64,000 nucleotides of DNA from CAVTUU01 sp045804965 (GTDB lineage: Bacteria > Chloroflexota > Chloroflexia > Thermomicrobiales > UBA6265). Position 1 is the first letter of the stretch. Every line of letters starts with the position of its first letter. Shown here piece by piece: positions 7,760-17,123 of the stretch. Where the stretch lies: NCBI GenBank assembly GCA_045804965.1, contig JBJMMD010000016.1, positions 62,001-126,000 on the forward strand, given 5' to 3'. A program made the position numbers and the translations under genes. The notes beneath the pieces were generated by a model, which was given only the letters and a program-made list of their open reading frames with translations, was not told where the DNA came from and did not search any database.

Positions 7760-8908
7760 ATGAACGATGATTCGCTAGCAAGCGTCGACCGGCGCCGAGG
7801 TCTCCGGGCGACCTCGTTGATGACGCTGCTCGTTGCCTTGGTTCTCTCGGCCACATTCGCGATCTCCGGCCAATTTGCGCACGCCTCGAGTGCGTTGGCC
7901 CAGGCCAGCCCGTCGTCCACCGCGACAACTACTGATTCTTCCGTCGCCGATGTCGCTGAGCAAGCGACGAAAGCGGTCGTGACGATCACGAACCTTCAGC
8001 AAGCCCAAGACACCTTCCCGAACGGCTTGCCCCAGGACCCGAATTCGCAAACGGTTCCGGGCAATGGTGGCGGACAACTCGTCCCCGTCGACGAAGGCTC
8101 CGGCTACATTATCGACAAAACCGGCCACATCGTGACCAATAACCATGTTGTCGCTGGCGGCACTGACTTTCAAATCGAGTTCTACGACGGGACAACCGCG
8201 GAAGCGACGCTCGTTGGGACAGACGACCTGCAAGATGTCGCCGTGCTCAAGCTGAAGGACACCTCGAAGATTCCAGGAACGCTGACTTTCGCCAATTCTG
8301 ACAATGTGCGCGTCGGCGATGATGTGATCGCGATCGGCACGCCATACGGCGAATACATTAATAGCGTCAGCAAGGGCAGCGTGGCCGCGGTCGCCCGCTC
8401 GCTGGACACCGGTGAAGGATACCGGCTGCCAAACCTCATCCAGCATGACGCGGCGATCTACCCCGGCAACTCGGGCGGTCCGCTCCTCAACATGGCTGGC
8501 GAGGTCGTCGGCATGAACGTCGCTAAGGCAGTCGATTTCCAGACCGGCGCCCAGGTTGACGGCATCGGCTTCGCAATTGACAGCAATGCGGTCAAGGCGA
8601 TCGTCGATCAAATTATCGCCAATGGCAAGGTCGATCGCCCGTATCTCGGCGTTCAAATCCAGGAAACACGAGACGGCGATGCCGTTGCCCAGGTTGAACC
8701 AAGCAGCCCCGCCGCTGACGGCGGTCTGCAAGCGGGCGATATCCTGAAGTCAGTCGATGGCCAGACGATTGATGAGCAGCACCCGTTCATCAATCAAGTG
8801 ATCTTCAGCCACAAGCCTGGCGACAAGATCACGGTCACCGTTAACCGCGACGGAAGCAACCAGCAGGTAGAGATCACGCTCAGCGAGCGACCCTCGAACT
8901 TCCAGTAA
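7760..8908 (+). CDS. HtrA/DegP-type serine protease (trypsin-like plus PDZ)
   Basis: The product is 382 aa from ATG 7760, which has AAGGAAGGA 5 bases upstream. It has an N-terminal membrane anchor or signal (about 20-40), a Ser/Thr/Ala-rich stalk, then a chymotrypsin-fold protease with His129 (NNHVV), Asp159 (DLQDVAVLKL) and Ser238 (GNSGGP), followed by one PDZ domain (about 285-380). HtrA proteases degrade misfolded extracytoplasmic proteins under stress. Four 11-bp-spaced repeats precede it, and an OmpR-type regulator/kinase pair follows in the same orientation, which resembles the CiaRH-htrA and CssRS-htrA arrangements of Firmicutes. Confidence 0.92.
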   Translation: MNDDSLASVDRRRGLRATSLMTLLVALVLSATFAISGQFAHASSALAQASPSSTATTTDSSVADVAEQATKAVVTITNLQQAQDTFPNGLPQDPNSQTVPGNGGGQLVPVDEGSGYIIDKTGHIVTNNHVVAGGTDFQIEFYDGTTAEATLVGTDDLQDVAVLKLKDTSKIPGTLTFANSDNVRVGDDVIAIGTPYGEYINSVSKGSVAAVARSLDTGEGYRLPNLIQHDAAIYPGNSGGPLLNMAGEVVGMNVAKAVDFQTGAQVDGIGFAIDSNAVKAIVDQIIANGKVDRPYLGVQIQETRDGDAVAQVEPSSPAADGGLQAGDILKSVDGQTIDEQHPFINQVIFSHKPGDKITVTVNRDGSNQQVEITLSERPSNFQ

Positions 8909-8946
8909 TAGCTGACAACTTCCATACACCTCTCTCCCCAACGGAC

Positions 8947-8976
8947 GCGTACCGGCTAAGTCACTAGCCGGTACGC
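8947..8976. terminator. Hairpin after htrA
   Basis: GCGTACCGGCTA and TAGCCGGTACGC form a perfect 12-bp stem with a 6-base loop, 39 bases past the htrA stop. There is no U-tract, so it may act as a 3'-end stabiliser or a factor-dependent terminator. Confidence 0.5.
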
Positions 8977-9238
8977 CCCAGGGAAGATGATCGACAGATA
9001 CAGGGAAGGTCGATCTCCTATTCGAACGTCTTGAGCGATGCGACAAATCTCTGCCGGGCCAGCCTACTCAGCGAACGTCATCGCTCCTTTCCCTCCTTCA
9101 TACCTCGTCGAGGGGCCTCGCCGATGGCGTCGCCCCTCGACCTTGCTCGCGAACAAGCACGCACATTTTGCGGGGTGCGCTACCATGTTGCCTTTGAACT
9201 GAGCGTTCGCTTCGGTGTCATCCGTGAGGTCGTGCGCC

Positions 9239-9967
9239 GTGATTACCACGGACAACCAGACAAGAGCCCGAGTTCTTGTCGTCGAAGACGAGCCAGGTAT
9301 TGCTGGGTTCGTCCGCCGTGGGCTCATCTTCGAAGGGTTCGAGGTTGAAGTCGCGACGAATGGCAAAGAGGCTCTCGGTATGCTCCGCGACAACTCACCG
9401 AATGTTGTTGTCCTCGACATCATGTTGCCAGTGGTCGACGGGCTTGAAGTCTGCCGCCGTATCCGAGCCGCGGAAGGGGCCGAGGGGCGCCAGCCGGTGC
9501 CGATCCTCATGCTTACTGCCCGCGATGCGATCACCGACCGGGTGAACGGGCTTGAATCGGGCGCGGACGACTACCTCGTCAAACCGTTTGCGTTCGAAGA
9601 GTTGCTCGCGCGCATCCGTGCGCTCTTGCGCCGGGCGAAGACGACGAATTCCCTGCACGCCGGTGAGGAGCTCAACTACGACGATCTCCGCGTCGATCTT
9701 TCCAGCCGCTCCGTTTTTCGCGGCGACCGAGAGTTGCATTTGACCACGCGCGAATTCGATCTGCTCGTACTCTTCCTCCGGCATCCAAACACGGTCTTAA
9801 CCCGCTCGCTGATCATGGATCGGGTATGGGGCGCCGATTTCTACGGCGATTCCAACGTCCTCGAAGTTTTCGTCGCCAATCTCCGTCGTCAGCTCGAAGC
9901 CAATAACGAACCACGGCTGATCCAGACGATCCGCGGCGCCGGTTACGTCCTCCGCAGAACGGAGTGA
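9239..9967 (+). CDS. OmpR-family response regulator
   Basis: The 242-aa protein has a receiver domain (acidic pair in VVEDEPG, phosphoacceptor Asp60 in VVVLDIMLP, Lys in DDYLVKPF) and a C-terminal winged-helix DNA-binding domain (LTTREFDLLVLFLRHP, then GAGYVLRR). The GTG at 9239 is preferred because TGAGGT lies 7-8 bases upstream; a start at 9215 would add eight residues. It is translationally coupled to the histidine kinase that follows. It probably binds the 11-bp-spaced repeats ahead of htrA, since this protein class binds such direct repeats head-to-tail as dimers. Confidence 0.92.
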   Translation: MITTDNQTRARVLVVEDEPGIAGFVRRGLIFEGFEVEVATNGKEALGMLRDNSPNVVVLDIMLPVVDGLEVCRRIRAAEGAEGRQPVPILMLTARDAITDRVNGLESGADDYLVKPFAFEELLARIRALLRRAKTTNSLHAGEELNYDDLRVDLSSRSVFRGDRELHLTTREFDLLVLFLRHPNTVLTRSLIMDRVWGADFYGDSNVLEVFVANLRRQLEANNEPRLIQTIRGAGYVLRRTE

Positions 9968-9969
9968 CG

Positions 9970-11442
9970 ATGGCCCGCCAAGGTCGATTCAGTTGGCTGC
10001 GGTCGATCCGATTTCGGCTCACCGCGTGGTATGCACTTGTCCTCCTCGCGGTGCTCGTGTTGCTCGGCGCGTTGCTCAACACGCTGCTCGAGCGCGAGCT
10101 CAGGCACGATGTGGATCAGCAACTGAGCAGCACTGCCACGGCGATCGACGAACAGGCTACGCTATTTGGAACGATCAACGGTCAGATCATTGTTCGACTC
10201 GAGCCAGAAACGCTTGGTTCGTTTCCGAACCTGCTGATCCAGGCTGTCAACGACCAGAACGAAGTCGGCTATACGTCGGAGAGTCTAAGAGGCAAGACGC
10301 TCCCCGCGCCTGCCGTGAAGACCGGAGAAACAAAACCCGTCTATTCGACGGTGGAACTGGACGGCGTGCCAATTCGCCTGATCCATTTTCCTGTCACGCT
10401 CTCCGATGGCACAACGCTCGGAGCCATAAATGTTGCCGAGCCCCTCACGCAATTGAACCAAACATTGAACCATCTTCGAACGTTGCTTTTATTCGCTGGT
10501 CTGGCCGGAGTTTTTCTCGCCGCTCTTGGCGGTTGGTTCTTGGCCGGCAGAGCGCTGAGACCGGTCGACAAGATCACGGACACCGCCGCGGAGATCGCGG
10601 CGAGCGCCGCCACCGAGCGATCACTCGCCACGAGACTCGCTGTACCGGCAACGGGCGACGAGCTCGCGAGGCTGGCGGCGACCTTCAATCGCATGCTCGA
10701 TCGCATCCAGACGGCGTTTGCCACGCAGCGGCGGTTCATCGCCGACGCATCGCACGAGCTCCGCACGCCGCTCACCGCGATTCGGGGCAATCTCGACGTG
10801 CTCAGCCGCCAAGCTTCAGCCTCAGCGACCGGGCAAAACGTGGATTACCTCGACGCGCTGACTGATCTGCAGCGCGAAAGCTCGCGGATGGGCCGCTTGT
10901 TGGAAGATTTGCTGACGCTGGCGCGCTCGGACGCCTCGCCGGAGCTCGATACCCTGCGCTTGCAGCCGTGCCGCCTCGATGAGTTGGCGAGCGAGGTCTT
11001 GCGCACCGCCGCAGCGCTCGCGAACGGACAAAACTTGGAGCTTATTGCTCCCATTCCGGTCGCGATCCTGGGCGACACTGATCGCCTCCAACAGCTCATG
11101 CTTGTTCTGGTCGACAATGCTCTCCTCCATACGCCCGCCGGCGGGACCGTCTCAATTGCGATCGCGCAGTCGGTCAAGAATGCGACGATCACCGTCTCCG
11201 ATACCGGCTCTGGGATCGCTCCCGAACACCTGGCGCACCTCTTTGATCGCTTCTTCCGAGGCGATAGTTCTCGGGCTCGCGAGTCGGGCGGAACCGGGCT
11301 CGGGCTCGCGATCGCGAGAGCAATTGCTGAATCACACCAGGGCCACATCAGCGTCACAAGTCAACTCGGCGTGGGTACGACATTCACCGTTACCTTGCCG
11401 GTCGGTGAGCTGGTGCAACCACCGCCGACTCGAATCGCCTAG
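9970..11442 (+). CDS. Membrane sensor histidine kinase
   Basis: The product is 490 aa from ATG 9970, with GGAG 5 bases upstream and 2 bases after the regulator stop; an overlapping GTG at 9964 is an alternative. Membrane helix 1 (about 18-38), an extracytoplasmic sensor of about 125 residues, helix 2 (about 166-188), HAMP, then a HisKA domain with His262 in DASHELRTPL and an HATPase_c domain (VDNALLHTP N-box, SDTGSGI, GGTGLGLAI). It autophosphorylates and passes phosphate to the regulator encoded upstream. The ligand is unknown, but its neighbour htrA points to envelope stress. Confidence 0.92.
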   Translation: MARQGRFSWLRSIRFRLTAWYALVLLAVLVLLGALLNTLLERELRHDVDQQLSSTATAIDEQATLFGTINGQIIVRLEPETLGSFPNLLIQAVNDQNEVGYTSESLRGKTLPAPAVKTGETKPVYSTVELDGVPIRLIHFPVTLSDGTTLGAINVAEPLTQLNQTLNHLRTLLLFAGLAGVFLAALGGWFLAGRALRPVDKITDTAAEIAASAATERSLATRLAVPATGDELARLAATFNRMLDRIQTAFATQRRFIADASHELRTPLTAIRGNLDVLSRQASASATGQNVDYLDALTDLQRESSRMGRLLEDLLTLARSDASPELDTLRLQPCRLDELASEVLRTAAALANGQNLELIAPIPVAILGDTDRLQQLMLVLVDNALLHTPAGGTVSIAIAQSVKNATITVSDTGSGIAPEHLAHLFDRFFRGDSSRARESGGTGLGLAIARAIAESHQGHISVTSQLGVGTTFTVTLPVGELVQPPPTRIA

Positions 11443-11469
11443 TAGCCAATTTGTCCTAACATTTCAGGC

Positions 11470-11498
11470 CGTTTTTCCCGCCAGGCTGTGGGAAAACG
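11470..11498. terminator. Hairpin after the kinase gene
   Basis: CGTTTTTCCC and GGGAAAACG form a 9-bp stem with one bulge, 28 bases after the histidine kinase stop. It is a weak terminator candidate. The rest of the gap to 11693 holds nothing recognised. Confidence 0.35.
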
Positions 11499-11693
11499 TA
11501 CCTCTAGCCGAATCTCACAGAATGCGCTTGAATTTGCGGTGGGACGGATCAAGGGTTGTCATCGCGAGTCCTGGTTTCTAACTTTGTCTCGCCGGCAAGT
11601 ACACAGCGCAAGTTCCACCCCTTGCGCTGGCTTCGTCCAATCGGCTCATGACCGCAGGGGCCGGCGACCCCCAATCTAGGCGACCCTGCAACC

Positions 11694-12686
11694 ATGGACT
11701 CACCCGACCCGCGTCCAACAACTGAACCCCGATCCAAACCACGGCTCCTGCCGGAACATGGGAAAACGTCCCGGTGGCACGATTCAAGTCTGCGCGCGCT
11801 ACTTCCATACCTGATCGCGTTCATGCTGACCGTGGTCATCGGCTTGCAAGCGTTACGACACTCGTCCGGGCGCTTGAACGCACTACTCGTGCTCACCAGC
11901 GTGGTCACGGTTTCGGCCATCCTTGTCCGACAAGGACTCAAGGTGCGCGAAGCCAGCTTGCTAACCTCGCGCCTGAGCCAACAGGTCGACCGCGATCCGC
12001 TCACTGGACTGCCCAATCGCCGCCGCGTTCATGAGTGGATCGAACGCGAACTCTTGGAGGCGCGGCTCAGCGGGCAAGCTCTTGGCCTGGCCCTCATCGA
12101 CATCGACAACTTCAAGTCGGTCAATGACCGCTTTGGCCACTCCGCGGGCGACCATGTTCTTAAAGGAATCGCGGGGATTTTGTCGCGCGCCTGTCGGAGT
12201 TCCGACATCGCCGTCAGGTATGCGGGCGACGAATTTCTGCTCGTCCTGCCCGGGCTCGAGCTCCGGGACGCCCACCTCGTTGGTCAGCGACTGTTGCGAG
12301 AGGTTGCGCGCTCACGCAAGTCCGCGCTACCCGGGTTTGGCATCAAGGTCAGCATCTCGATCGGCATCGCCGTCAGTCGGGATTGCCAAAAGCCGGCGAA
12401 ACACCTTATCGCTATCGCCGACGCCGCGATGTATGGCGCAAAGCGAGCGGGCAAAAACCAATTCGTGATCGTCGACGCCAATATCAAGCTGCTCGACGCC
12501 GCTGGCCACGTACCTCCCGGTCAAGTCGATGTCATTTCCGAAACTGACGCATTGCCGGCGGTGGGAGAAGCAGTTCCTGATTTAGATCAACCGCTCGGTC
12601 AGGGGAGTTCCCTCCGCGCCTTTCCCGGTGCCCCATGGGTGCCTACTGCCGAAGGAGAAGACGAGCTACCGCCAGGCTTAGAGTAA
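11694..12686 (+). CDS. Membrane-anchored diguanylate cyclase with AGDEF active site
   Basis: The 330-aa protein has a short N-terminal cytoplasmic tail, two membrane helices (about 36-54 and 63-80), then a GGDEF domain beginning DRDPLTGLPNRRR. The catalytic loop reads AGDEF (177-181) instead of GGDEF. The product-inhibition I-site RxxD is intact (RSSD, 168-171, five residues before the loop). Such enzymes make cyclic di-GMP from two GTP. AGDEF enzymes are known to be active in some bacteria. The last 70 residues are Pro/Glu-rich and unassigned. No c-di-GMP riboswitch was seen nearby. Confidence 0.88.
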   Translation: MDSPDPRPTTEPRSKPRLLPEHGKTSRWHDSSLRALLPYLIAFMLTVVIGLQALRHSSGRLNALLVLTSVVTVSAILVRQGLKVREASLLTSRLSQQVDRDPLTGLPNRRRVHEWIERELLEARLSGQALGLALIDIDNFKSVNDRFGHSAGDHVLKGIAGILSRACRSSDIAVRYAGDEFLLVLPGLELRDAHLVGQRLLREVARSRKSALPGFGIKVSISIGIAVSRDCQKPAKHLIAIADAAMYGAKRAGKNQFVIVDANIKLLDAAGHVPPGQVDVISETDALPAVGEAVPDLDQPLGQGSSLRAFPGAPWVPTAEGEDELPPGLE

Positions 12687-12821
12687 GGCAATCCCAAACC
12701 TCGTTAGGGCCGTACGCTTCGTCTCTCGCTCGCATGCGAGTACCACGCCCAAAGAGAAGGCAGTCCTATGGCCCCCAAGTCGAGCGCGGGAACTCTCCCT
12801 CTGTGAAGGACCTTCTGAGAC

Positions 12822-14033
12822 TTAAATCCGTTCGGCGCGCACGATCCAGCGTTGGAGATAATGCTGGCCGTCGAAAGCGCCGTCACAGGTGATCAACGTC
12901 ACCATCTCGGTTCCCTGGTCGGACACAATGTCTTGGGCGTTGGCGTTGGCATCGATGGCGAAGCTATCCGAGATTTGGTACGTCGCGCCCGATCCATCCA
13001 CCGCGATGAGGTAGATCAGTTGGCCAGGGACGAGTTGATTGAGGTTCCAGAAGACAGTTGGACCGATATTCCACCAGTCCTTGTGCCCAGCCATGACTAC
13101 GTTCGTGAAAGTGCCCGGCTGTGAGATAACCGGATACCAAGCAACTGCCCATGGGTCTTCAGGAATGCCCATGACCCCGTTCACAATGGCGACTTGTTCG
13201 ATGTTCGCGTCGACATTGATCGCCGGGATCACGATTTCAACGGGGCTGAATGGACCGATCGCTTCGGGGAAAGTGCCGTCTCCCAAATACTCGCGGAATC
13301 GCGCCGGGTCGAAATCGGGAAATCCGTTACTGCCAACCTTGCCGATGTCGATGCCTTTGGCGACTGCGAGATCGAGACCCGCCGCACCGAACGCGGCGGG
13401 CCCGGTATCAGCGCGAACTTCGAGGCGGCCGAACTCAAACCACTGCACCCGATTTCCGGCCGAAACATAGGCGTCTGAAAGCGGTGCTCCTAGCGCAGCT
13501 TCGCCGCCCAGGCGCATGAAATCGCCGAGGATTCGGCCGGAAATCTGATGCCCCGTATTGGCATCGAATTGGACTTTTGCGTTCGATGGCTGGCTGCGCT
13601 TAATGAAGGCCGTCGCTGCACGCTCGCCGCCAACCCGGCGACCGGTCACCAATCTGGTCGGATCGTGACGCAGTGCGAGCAAGTCAGTCCCGACGTCGAC
13701 CACTTGCAGGTTCGTTGCGGCCTTGACCTTCTTCGAGCCGGTCAATGCCCCATACTCGAAATACTGCGTCAGAGAGTTCGACTCGACCGTCGGCTCGGTC
13801 ACAGGCAAGCCCAACGTTTCCATCCCGTTAAGTCCAGCCCATCGGGTGAGGAATGGGTCCGCAAAGCTGTGGCCGGTCTTCGCCACGAAATAGTTGTTGG
13901 TGAGTGGGCCGGCAGACGCCTTGGGCACGTTTGCCAACGCGCCAAACGCGAGCGTGATCAAGATGAAGAGTGCGAGCGGGGCGTCGAGGCGGAGCAGAAA
14001 ACGGAGTATGGATCGAAGAAACGAGCCTTGCAT
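12822..14033 (-). CDS. Class E/F-like sortase with N-terminal repeat region
   Basis: The 403-aa protein (GGAG 9 bases before ATG 14033) has an N-terminal membrane segment (about 18-38). About 200 residues with degenerate repeats of the type LGLPVTEP...QYFEYG and LGAPLSDA...QWFEFGRLEVRAD follow. The C-terminal sortase domain (about 263-403) carries the catalytic triad His317 (MAGHKDWW), Cys383 (TLITCDG) and Arg395 (LQRW). Sortases cut LPxTG-type signals and link surface proteins to the envelope. Two LPxTG proteins occur at 53.3-55.5 kb and are likely substrates. The repeat region resembles a wall- or glycan-binding module seen in Chloroflexota surface proteins (inference). Confidence 0.85.
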   Translation of the reverse strand: MQGSFLRSILRFLLRLDAPLALFILITLAFGALANVPKASAGPLTNNYFVAKTGHSFADPFLTRWAGLNGMETLGLPVTEPTVESNSLTQYFEYGALTGSKKVKAATNLQVVDVGTDLLALRHDPTRLVTGRRVGGERAATAFIKRSQPSNAKVQFDANTGHQISGRILGDFMRLGGEAALGAPLSDAYVSAGNRVQWFEFGRLEVRADTGPAAFGAAGLDLAVAKGIDIGKVGSNGFPDFDPARFREYLGDGTFPEAIGPFSPVEIVIPAINVDANIEQVAIVNGVMGIPEDPWAVAWYPVISQPGTFTNVVMAGHKDWWNIGPTVFWNLNQLVPGQLIYLIAVDGSGATYQISDSFAIDANANAQDIVSDQGTEMVTLITCDGAFDGQHYLQRWIVRAERI

Positions 14034-14200
14034 TGCGAATGCTCCGGTCGATGGTTCCCAGGAGTCTTGCGAGATTCCGATTTGGCCTCATGGTAGCACA
14101 CGGGCGGGCGCGAACCGGCCCAAACAGCTCTCGGGTGTGACAGCACTTTTGATCGAATGTGCGCGAGGAACAACACGGCTAAATCGAATTCAGCGAACCG

Positions 14201-14374
14201 CTAGAGATAGTAGGCAATTACCGCGCCGAGCACGGCGCATAAGACGATGAAGATGATCCACGGGAGCAGGAATCCGGCGACCGATTCACGCTCGAACCCA
14301 AGCGAATAGATACCAGTAATCTCTTTGATTCGATCAATCGGACCGAAGTGCTTTTCTGTGCCGTTCTCGGCCAT
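14201..14374 (-). CDS. Small membrane protein (57 aa), unknown function
   Basis: From ATG 14374 the product is 57 residues: a charged N-terminal half (MAENGTEKHFGPIDRIKE) and one long membrane helix, GFLLPWIIFIVLCAVLGAVI, ending YYL. It lies between lysS and the sortase, on the same strand as both. No family is recognised. Composition and codon usage resemble real genes, and no longer ORF competes on either strand. Confidence 0.5.
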   Translation of the reverse strand: MAENGTEKHFGPIDRIKEITGIYSLGFERESVAGFLLPWIIFIVLCAVLGAVIAYYL

Positions 14375-14510
14375 TGTGTTCCACTCAATCCTAGCGCATC
14401 TCGAACGACGAACACCCCATTTACACCTGGCAATATGATACTGCAGCTTGCGATGATATGGTCTATTTTGGTGCAGGCCCGCCTCGTTCTTCCGGCCCCG
14501 TCAGCCCTAC

Positions 14511-16010
14511 TTACTCGGCCTTCGGCAGATTGCGCATCGCTGGGAAGAGGATCACGTCACGGATGTGCGACTGGTCCACCATTACCATTGTTAACCGATC
14601 GACGCCGACGCCGACGCCTCCCGTTGGCGGCATGCCGTACATCAGCGCGTTGATGAAATCCTCGTCGATCGGCATCGCTTCTTCGTCGCCGGCCGCGCGG
14701 TCCTTTTGCTGTTCCATAAATCGGGCCAATTGATCGAGCGGGTCGTTCAACTCGGTGAAGGCGTTGCAAATCTCCGCGCCGCAGAGATAACCCTGAAACC
14801 GTTCGACATGCGTGGGATCGTCCGGCTTGCGCTTGGCAAGCGGTGACAGCTCGACTGGATAGTCGATCAAGAACGTTGGCTCGATCAGAAACGGCCGCAC
14901 GAACTGTTTCAGTAGCTCGTCGATAATCCGCGGCCAAACGGTTCCAGTCTCGATGTCGGCGCCCTTCGCTCGGGCAATCGCGAGCAACGATTCTTGATCC
15001 GGATAGTCAACATAGTCGATCTCGGCCGCCTCACGAATCGCCTCGCGCAGCGTGATGCGCTTCCACGGCCGGGATGCGGCGACGTCAACTTCGTTGCCTT
15101 GGAAATGGACGACGGTCGTCCCCAGCGCTTCTTGGGCGACGAAGACGATCATGGCCTCGACGGTTTCCATCATCGTTTCGTAGTCGGCGAACGCTTCGTA
15201 AAACTCGAGCATCGTGAACTCAGGCGAGTGATTCCGATCGACGCCCTCGTTCCGGAAGTCCTTGCAGATCTCGAATACGCGCTCGAATCCGCCCACAATC
15301 AGGCGCTTGAGGTAGAGCTCGTCCGCGATGCGCAAATAAAAGGTCTGGTCGAGCGCGTTGTGCCTCGTCGTGAACGGCAACGCGGCCGCGCCGCCATAGA
15401 GCGGTTGGAGCGTAGGCGTCTCGACTTCGATATAGCCGCGACTCTCTAGAAACCGGCGCAACGCGCTGACGATCCGCGAACGGATCAAGAACACATCGCG
15501 TACTTCGGCGTTGGCCATAAGGTCGGCATAGCGCTGGCGAACCCGAGTTTCTGGGTCTTGTAGGCCGTGCCATTTCTCCGGCGGGGCGTTGAGCGCCTTC
15601 GAGAGCATCGCGTAGCTCGACACGCGAACCGACACCTCGCCGGTTTTCGTCCGGAATAAACGACCAGTTGCTTCGATCCAATCGCCGAGATCGATGAGTC
15701 GTAGCAACTGATCGAAGCGTTCATCGCCGAGTTCGTCTTTGCGCACGTAGAGTTGGATCTCGCCATGACCGTCGCGCACATGCGCGAAAACGGATTTGCC
15801 CATGTGCCGGACGCTTACAACCCGTCCGGCCACGGTCACCTGCTCGCCTTCGTCCCCTTCCGTTACTTTGGTCTTTTCAAAGAGGGCGATCGCGTCAGTG
15901 GTCGTATGGGTCCGGTGTGCCCGCGTTGGATATGGATCGACTCCGAGCTCGCGAAACTCGTCTGCCTTCTGCCGTCGCAGCTCTTGCAGGCTGGACAGAT
16001 GGGTTTCCAT
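14511..16010 (-). CDS. lysS: Lysyl-tRNA synthetase, class II
   Basis: The 499-aa length is normal for bacterial LysRS. The N-terminal OB-fold anticodon-binding domain (VTVAGRVVSVRHMGKSVFAH, about 60-150) is followed by the class II catalytic core with motif 2 (FRNEGVDRNHSPEFTMLE) and motif 3 (GGVGVGVDRLTM). It charges tRNA-Lys with lysine in the cytoplasm. It follows greA on the same strand with a 146-base gap and probably shares the promoter at 16837-16865. The gap contains a GC-rich inverted repeat (AACCGCC...GGCGGTT). Confidence 0.95.
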   Translation of the reverse strand: METHLSSLQELRRQKADEFRELGVDPYPTRAHRTHTTTDAIALFEKTKVTEGDEGEQVTVAGRVVSVRHMGKSVFAHVRDGHGEIQLYVRKDELGDERFDQLLRLIDLGDWIEATGRLFRTKTGEVSVRVSSYAMLSKALNAPPEKWHGLQDPETRVRQRYADLMANAEVRDVFLIRSRIVSALRRFLESRGYIEVETPTLQPLYGGAAALPFTTRHNALDQTFYLRIADELYLKRLIVGGFERVFEICKDFRNEGVDRNHSPEFTMLEFYEAFADYETMMETVEAMIVFVAQEALGTTVVHFQGNEVDVAASRPWKRITLREAIREAAEIDYVDYPDQESLLAIARAKGADIETGTVWPRIIDELLKQFVRPFLIEPTFLIDYPVELSPLAKRKPDDPTHVERFQGYLCGAEICNAFTELNDPLDQLARFMEQQKDRAAGDEEAMPIDEDFINALMYGMPPTGGVGVGVDRLTMVMVDQSHIRDVILFPAMRNLPKAE

Positions 16011-16156
16011 GACGACTCATTTCCCTTTAAGACACGCATCGATGCACAGATTTGCGGCGATTCGGGCACGCAAAGGAAGTCCAACCGCCAGGCGTGCCTG
16101 CCGCGCCCGGCGGTTAAGCGAGCGCGCGTGAACCGGACGAATGAGTGGAGATGTCG

Positions 16157-16627
16157 CTAATCGACTTGAACGACAGTGTAGACGATCGTTCCGCCAGGCG
16201 TCTTGACCGATGTTGACTCGCCTACCCGGCGGCCAATCAGCGCCTGACCGACAGGCGACTCGGTTGAAATCGTACCTTCGCGCGTATCGGCCTCTTCCGG
16301 TCCGACCAGCGTCCACGTTTCTTCGAGTCCGTCGTCGCCTCTAATCATGACCGTCGAACCGAAACCGACCTCACCCTCGCTTTCAACGTGGTCGACGATT
16401 TCGGCGCGATCGAGGATTTGCTCGAGCTCGCGGATCCGCGCCTCGGTGAGCACGTACTCCTCTTTCACGGCTTCGTACTCGCTATTGTCCGAAACGTCGC
16501 CGTGCTCAGTCGATTCTTGGATACGCGCCGACAATTCGGGCAGCTTTTTCGTGCGCAGCAGGCTTAGCTCGTCTTCCAATTTTGCCTTGCCGGCGGGCGT
16601 GAGCCGGAGCATGCGGTCCTTGACCAT
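16157..16627 (-). CDS. greA: Transcription elongation factor GreA
   Basis: The 156-aa length is typical. The N-terminal coiled coil carries the acidic tip motif GDVSDNSEYEAVKEE, and the C-terminal FKBP-like domain ends GRRVGESTSVKTPGGTIVY. GreA enters the RNA polymerase secondary channel and promotes cleavage of backtracked transcripts. The ATG at 16627 has AAAGGA nearby, and that sequence lies inside the end of a possible 28-codon upstream ORF. greA-lysS pairing is common in bacteria. Confidence 0.95.
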   Translation of the reverse strand: MVKDRMLRLTPAGKAKLEDELSLLRTKKLPELSARIQESTEHGDVSDNSEYEAVKEEYVLTEARIRELEQILDRAEIVDHVESEGEVGFGSTVMIRGDDGLEETWTLVGPEEADTREGTISTESPVGQALIGRRVGESTSVKTPGGTIVYTVVQVD

Positions 16628-16630
16628 TAA

Positions 16631-16717
16631 TCAAATCCTTTCGTCACCAGGTTCCTCTCCGTCCACACCGGCAATCGCGGCCGCGTGGCGGAGATCATTG
16701 CCGACACTAACCGGCAT
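16631..16717 (-). CDS. Possible leader ORF (28 aa) ahead of greA
   Basis: An ATG at 16717 opens a 28-codon frame (MPVSVGNDLRHAAAIAGVDG...) that ends TGA 3 bases before the greA start; GTG codons extend it a little upstream. It lies wholly inside the transcript predicted from the promoter at 16837-16865. No ribosome binding site is convincing, so it may be a chance frame. Confidence 0.2.
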   Translation of the reverse strand: MPVSVGNDLRHAAAIAGVDGEEPGDERI

Positions 16718-16836
16718 CACCACGAACACGCGGTCGAGCGACACGATCTCAAACAGTGCCGGTCGGAGAAAACTTCCTCAGTGACAATGGACAAAGAGCC
16801 GAAGGCAGTGCCCTCAGCTCCCCTTGCTCTGACGCA

Positions 16837-16865
16837 AGTATACGTTCACGTTTATCAAGTGTAAA
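16837..16865 (-). promoter_or_regulatory. Promoter for greA-lysS
   Basis: On the minus strand, TTTACA (16865-16860), a 17-bp spacer and TATACT (16842-16837) make a strong candidate. The leader to greA is about 200 bases. Confidence 0.6.
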
Positions 16866-17123
16866 CAATGCAATTCTTGGGCCATAGCGCGAGTTTGACG
16901 CACAATCGCACTCGAAGTAAGCTTAGGTAAGTCGCGACACTCTGTGTCCGGCTATTGGCATGCGAGCGTGTGACAAACAGACGTTTGCCACGGATCACCG
17001 AAACCGCTCGCTTCGACCCAGTGGAGGGAGCAGCGTTGGACGCTGGCAGTAGTAGCTGCTACGGACGACAAAATCGACCGGTCTCCCCGGAGCTGGGCGC
17101 CGCTGTTTGATCCCCTGATCGCG

